Positions 59,994 to 61,633 of a stretch of DNA of 61,633 nt are shown piece after piece. Each line of letters starts with the position of its first letter. Position 1 is the stretch's first letter. Origin of the DNA: a virus; the IMG/VR virus record IMGVR_UViG_3300037508_000909, positions 1 to 61,633 of that record; one strand, given 5' to 3'. The translations under genes and the position numbers were made by a program. The notes beneath the pieces are model-generated. The model saw nothing but the letters and a program-made list of their open reading frames with translations. It was not told the origin of the DNA and ran no database searches.

Positions 59994-60566
59994 GTGGGCC
60001 GATTGACTAACAGACTCCACGAAAGATTCGCTTGGGGCATTGCTGAAGGGCTAGACCAGCAAGCTGCATATCTACGCGTGCAGCCTCACGTCAAAGCGAC
60101 AACTGCCCGCGTCAACGGATGCAAACTTGCAAAGCGAATTGAGATTCGCGAACGCATTCAGCAAATACGCGAGGAGGTCAACTGTCGGTCGCTCATGGCA
60201 ATCGACGAGAAGCGCGACCTGCTCCGGCAAATGGCTGAGGGAAGCGTACCTACCAAAATCGTCCGGAAGGGCGATGGCACGGTTGAGGCGACCTTCGACC
60301 GACTCGCCGCGCTCCTCGCCGACGCCAAGCTCGCTGGCGAATTCGCGCCGGAGAAGCTCCAAGTCGAGAACGAGAAACTCAACCTCACCTTTGAACTCTA
60401 CGGTCGCAACAGTCGCCCGCCGAAGGAGTGGCTCGAAGCGGAAATCGTTGAGCCAAAGGTCATTTCGGGAAGCGCAAAGGCACCGATGGACTTGTCCATG
60501 TACAAGGTCGAGCCGCGCTCCGGAACGCCGAGCCTGACCGAGGTGATGGCGACGCCAAAAACTTAA
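59994..60566 (+). CDS. terS: Small terminase subunit
   Basis: 190 residues, GTG start. The N-terminal HTH pattern FAWGIAEGLDQQAAYLRV with ATTARVNGCKLAKRIEIRER is typical of small terminases. The middle region LRQMAEGSVPTKIV, then LIADAKLAG-like (LLADAKLAGEFAPEK) is also usual. It recognises the phage DNA for packaging and recruits the large subunit, which starts 558 nt downstream. The tRNA begins at the base after its stop codon. Confidence 0.8.
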   Translation: MGRLTNRLHERFAWGIAEGLDQQAAYLRVQPHVKATTARVNGCKLAKRIEIRERIQQIREEVNCRSLMAIDEKRDLLRQMAEGSVPTKIVRKGDGTVEATFDRLAALLADAKLAGEFAPEKLQVENEKLNLTFELYGRNSRPPKEWLEAEIVEPKVISGSAKAPMDLSMYKVEPRSGTPSLTEVMATPKT

Positions 60567-60642
60567 GGGATTGTAGCTCAGAGGTTAGAGCGTGCGACTC
60601 ATAATCGCTTGGTCGCGGGTTCGATTCCCGCCAATCCCACCA
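60567..60642 (+). tRNA. tRNA-Ile (CAU, lysidine-type, reads AUA)
   Basis: 76 nt with a complete cloverleaf and encoded CCA. Acceptor GGGATTG/CAATCCC, anticodon CAT at 60600-60602, T-arm GCGGG-TTCGATT-CCCGC. The anticodon arm GCGACTCATAATCGC and the following TTGGTCGC match bacterial tRNA-Ile2 (as I recall from E. coli) rather than tRNA-Met, so it should be modified by host TilS and read AUA. ATA codons are frequent in the fibre and tail genes. Confidence 0.85.
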
Positions 60643-60647
60643 ACTTT

Positions 60648-60866
60648 ATGGAAATCAACCTGATAGCAAAATACACTGGTATTCAAGCTCCTGCCGGACT
60701 TGCAGTGCTCGCCCCCAAAACGCTGCCGCGCTCCGGCCCCACAGGGACGATGGGTTCAGCGCAGCCTCCCGACAAAATCATCCCCGCCGGAGCGGGCATC
60801 TACGGGCCGGACGGCAAGCTGCCATCCATCCAAGGCACTGGACTTGAGTTTCTTGCATATGCATAA
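60648..60866 (+). CDS. Small Gly/Pro-rich hypothetical protein
   Basis: 72 residues from ATG 60648 (an earlier in-frame start lies in the tRNA). Low-complexity Pro/Gly (PKTLPRSGPTGTMGSAQPPD). Between tRNA and the next gene. Function unknown. Confidence 0.45.
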   Translation: MEINLIAKYTGIQAPAGLAVLAPKTLPRSGPTGTMGSAQPPDKIIPAGAGIYGPDGKLPSIQGTGLEFLAYA

Positions 60867-60867
60867 A

Positions 60868-61128
60868 ATGACTCGCGAAGAGATTGAACGGCTTTGCAAA
60901 GACGCGGAAGTCGAGTTGTTGCTCGCGGACGGACTCGACGGGGCATTCGTTGGCTGGCTCGACGGAGACCCAATCATCGGCCCGCCCCCTCGCGCAGTGT
61001 ACAGTAAGCTGCTTTGCATCGAGTGCCTTGTCGAGCGAGGCATGGACTGGGACGAAGCCGTTGAGTATCTGGAATTCAACACGTTCCAAGCCTACGTTGG
61101 GCCACAAACCCCGCTGTTCCTCAATTGA
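60868..61128 (+). CDS. Conserved small phage protein
   Basis: 86 residues from ATG 60868 (ATG 60859 possible). The form MTREEIERLCKDAEVELLLA, then the C-terminal EYLEFNTFQAYVGPQTPLF, is a recurrent small phage protein near terminase genes. Its TGA overlaps the TTG start of the large terminase (TTGA). Confidence 0.6.
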   Translation: MTREEIERLCKDAEVELLLADGLDGAFVGWLDGDPIIGPPPRAVYSKLLCIECLVERGMDWDEAVEYLEFNTFQAYVGPQTPLFLN

Positions 61129-61633
61129 TAACGCCCGTCCAACGCGCACTGGCCGCTGCCGAACGCATCCGTGCTGCTGCTGAGGCCGATGAGGAGTCCG
61201 GCATCCTTCACGCTGCCGGAATCATCCTGCAGAACTTCTCGACGCTCCGAGGACAAAGGAGACTGACGCTTGAACAAGCCGAAGACGTTGTGCGGCAGTA
61301 CGTTATGGCACTGCTCAACAACGACCAGTTTGAGGCTGCTGCCACAATCCTTTGGGGTTCAAGCGCATACGACTGGACTCCGCTCTCATCTCGCGAGACT
61401 TGGCGTTGCCTGTTTGAGCACGACAAGCTCCTCATTCAGGGGGCGGGAGCGATGGGCAAATCGTATGGGGCCGGAGCATGGTTTTACCTCGACTGGTATC
61501 GAGACCCTGCGTGGACAGCAATCAAGGTCGTCTCGCTGACGCGGGAGCACGCGGAGCGCAACATATTCGCGTCCATCCGCAACTTTCACCGGAGCGCGTT
61601 GGTGCGCCCGCTGACCGAGGTTGCGGACGACCT
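61125..61633 (+). CDS. terL: Large terminase subunit, N-terminal part (cut by window end)
   Basis: 169 residues visible, from TTG 61125. An N-terminal Ala-rich helix, then the ATPase Walker A LLIQGAGAMGKSYGAGAW and a following strand (IKVVSLTREHAERNIF), as in large terminases. The nuclease domain and the rest of the gene lie beyond the window. The frame continues open to the last base. Confidence 0.8.
   Translation, partial: MITPVQRALAAAERIRAAAEADEESGILHAAGIILQNFSTLRGQRRLTLEQAEDVVRQYVMALLNNDQFEAAATILWGSSAYDWTPLSSRETWRCLFEHDKLLIQGAGAMGKSYGAGAWFYLDWYRDPAWTAIKVVSLTREHAERNIFASIRNFHRSALVRPLTEVADD

Overview
The window is almost certainly one dsDNA tailed-bacteriophage genome, or most of one. Every convincing gene is on the + strand and tightly packed, often with ATGA or GTGA stop/start overlaps. 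The layout runs through packaging, head, tail, lysis, virion-internal, recombination/replication and a long block of small accessory genes. No host housekeeping genes, integrase, repressor or transposase are visible. I recognise no tape-measure protein and no tail tube or sheath protein. Large adaptor/nozzle-like proteins, several virion-internal-type proteins and one 3700-residue protein suggest a short-tailed (podovirus-like) particle. The host cannot be named from the sequence.

Layout. 0-3.4 kb: small genes including a helix-turn-helix protein, a DUF2829 (Tad2-like, anti-Thoeris) protein, a MazG-like hydrolase and a ParB-like protein. 3.4-9.7 kb: head module of portal, scaffold-like protein, a glycosyltransferase-like protein lacking the DxD motif, and a major capsid protein flanked by two strong terminators and preceded by a highly structured leader. 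9.8-17.5 kb: two repeat-built tail fibres, with holin, a small membrane protein and an M15 endolysin between them. 17.5-25.1 kb: a small Met-rich protein, then a 1714-residue tail adaptor-like protein with GxGY repeats and a nozzle-like protein. 25.1-41.2 kb: virion-internal-type proteins ending in an 11.1-kb gene for a polyvalent protein (zincin, GNAT-like and two ADP-ribosyltransferase-like domains). 41.2-42.4 kb: small genes including an Erv1/Alr-like protein. 42.4-46.8 kb: recombination/replication genes (RecB-like nuclease with permuted motif order, Sak4-like ATPase, SSB, RusA, DUF1376 protein, DnaC-like loader). No DNA polymerase, primase or RNA polymerase is present, so the phage probably recruits the host replisome and transcriptase.

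46.8-56 kb holds small, mostly unknown genes punctuated by seven copies of a roughly 105-nt promoter/leader-like cassette with rigid internal spacing and a covarying hairpin. This is the most unusual feature of the window. These leaders have A-rich, non-Shine-Dalgarno start sites. 57-59 kb instead uses a recurrent GGAGGTGCAGCCGTGA coupling junction. The window ends with a small terminase subunit, a tRNA-Ile(CAU), two small genes and the start of the large terminase. The large terminase is cut by the window edge, and joining the two ends does not restore it.

Gene names rest on motif recognition by eye. No database search was possible.
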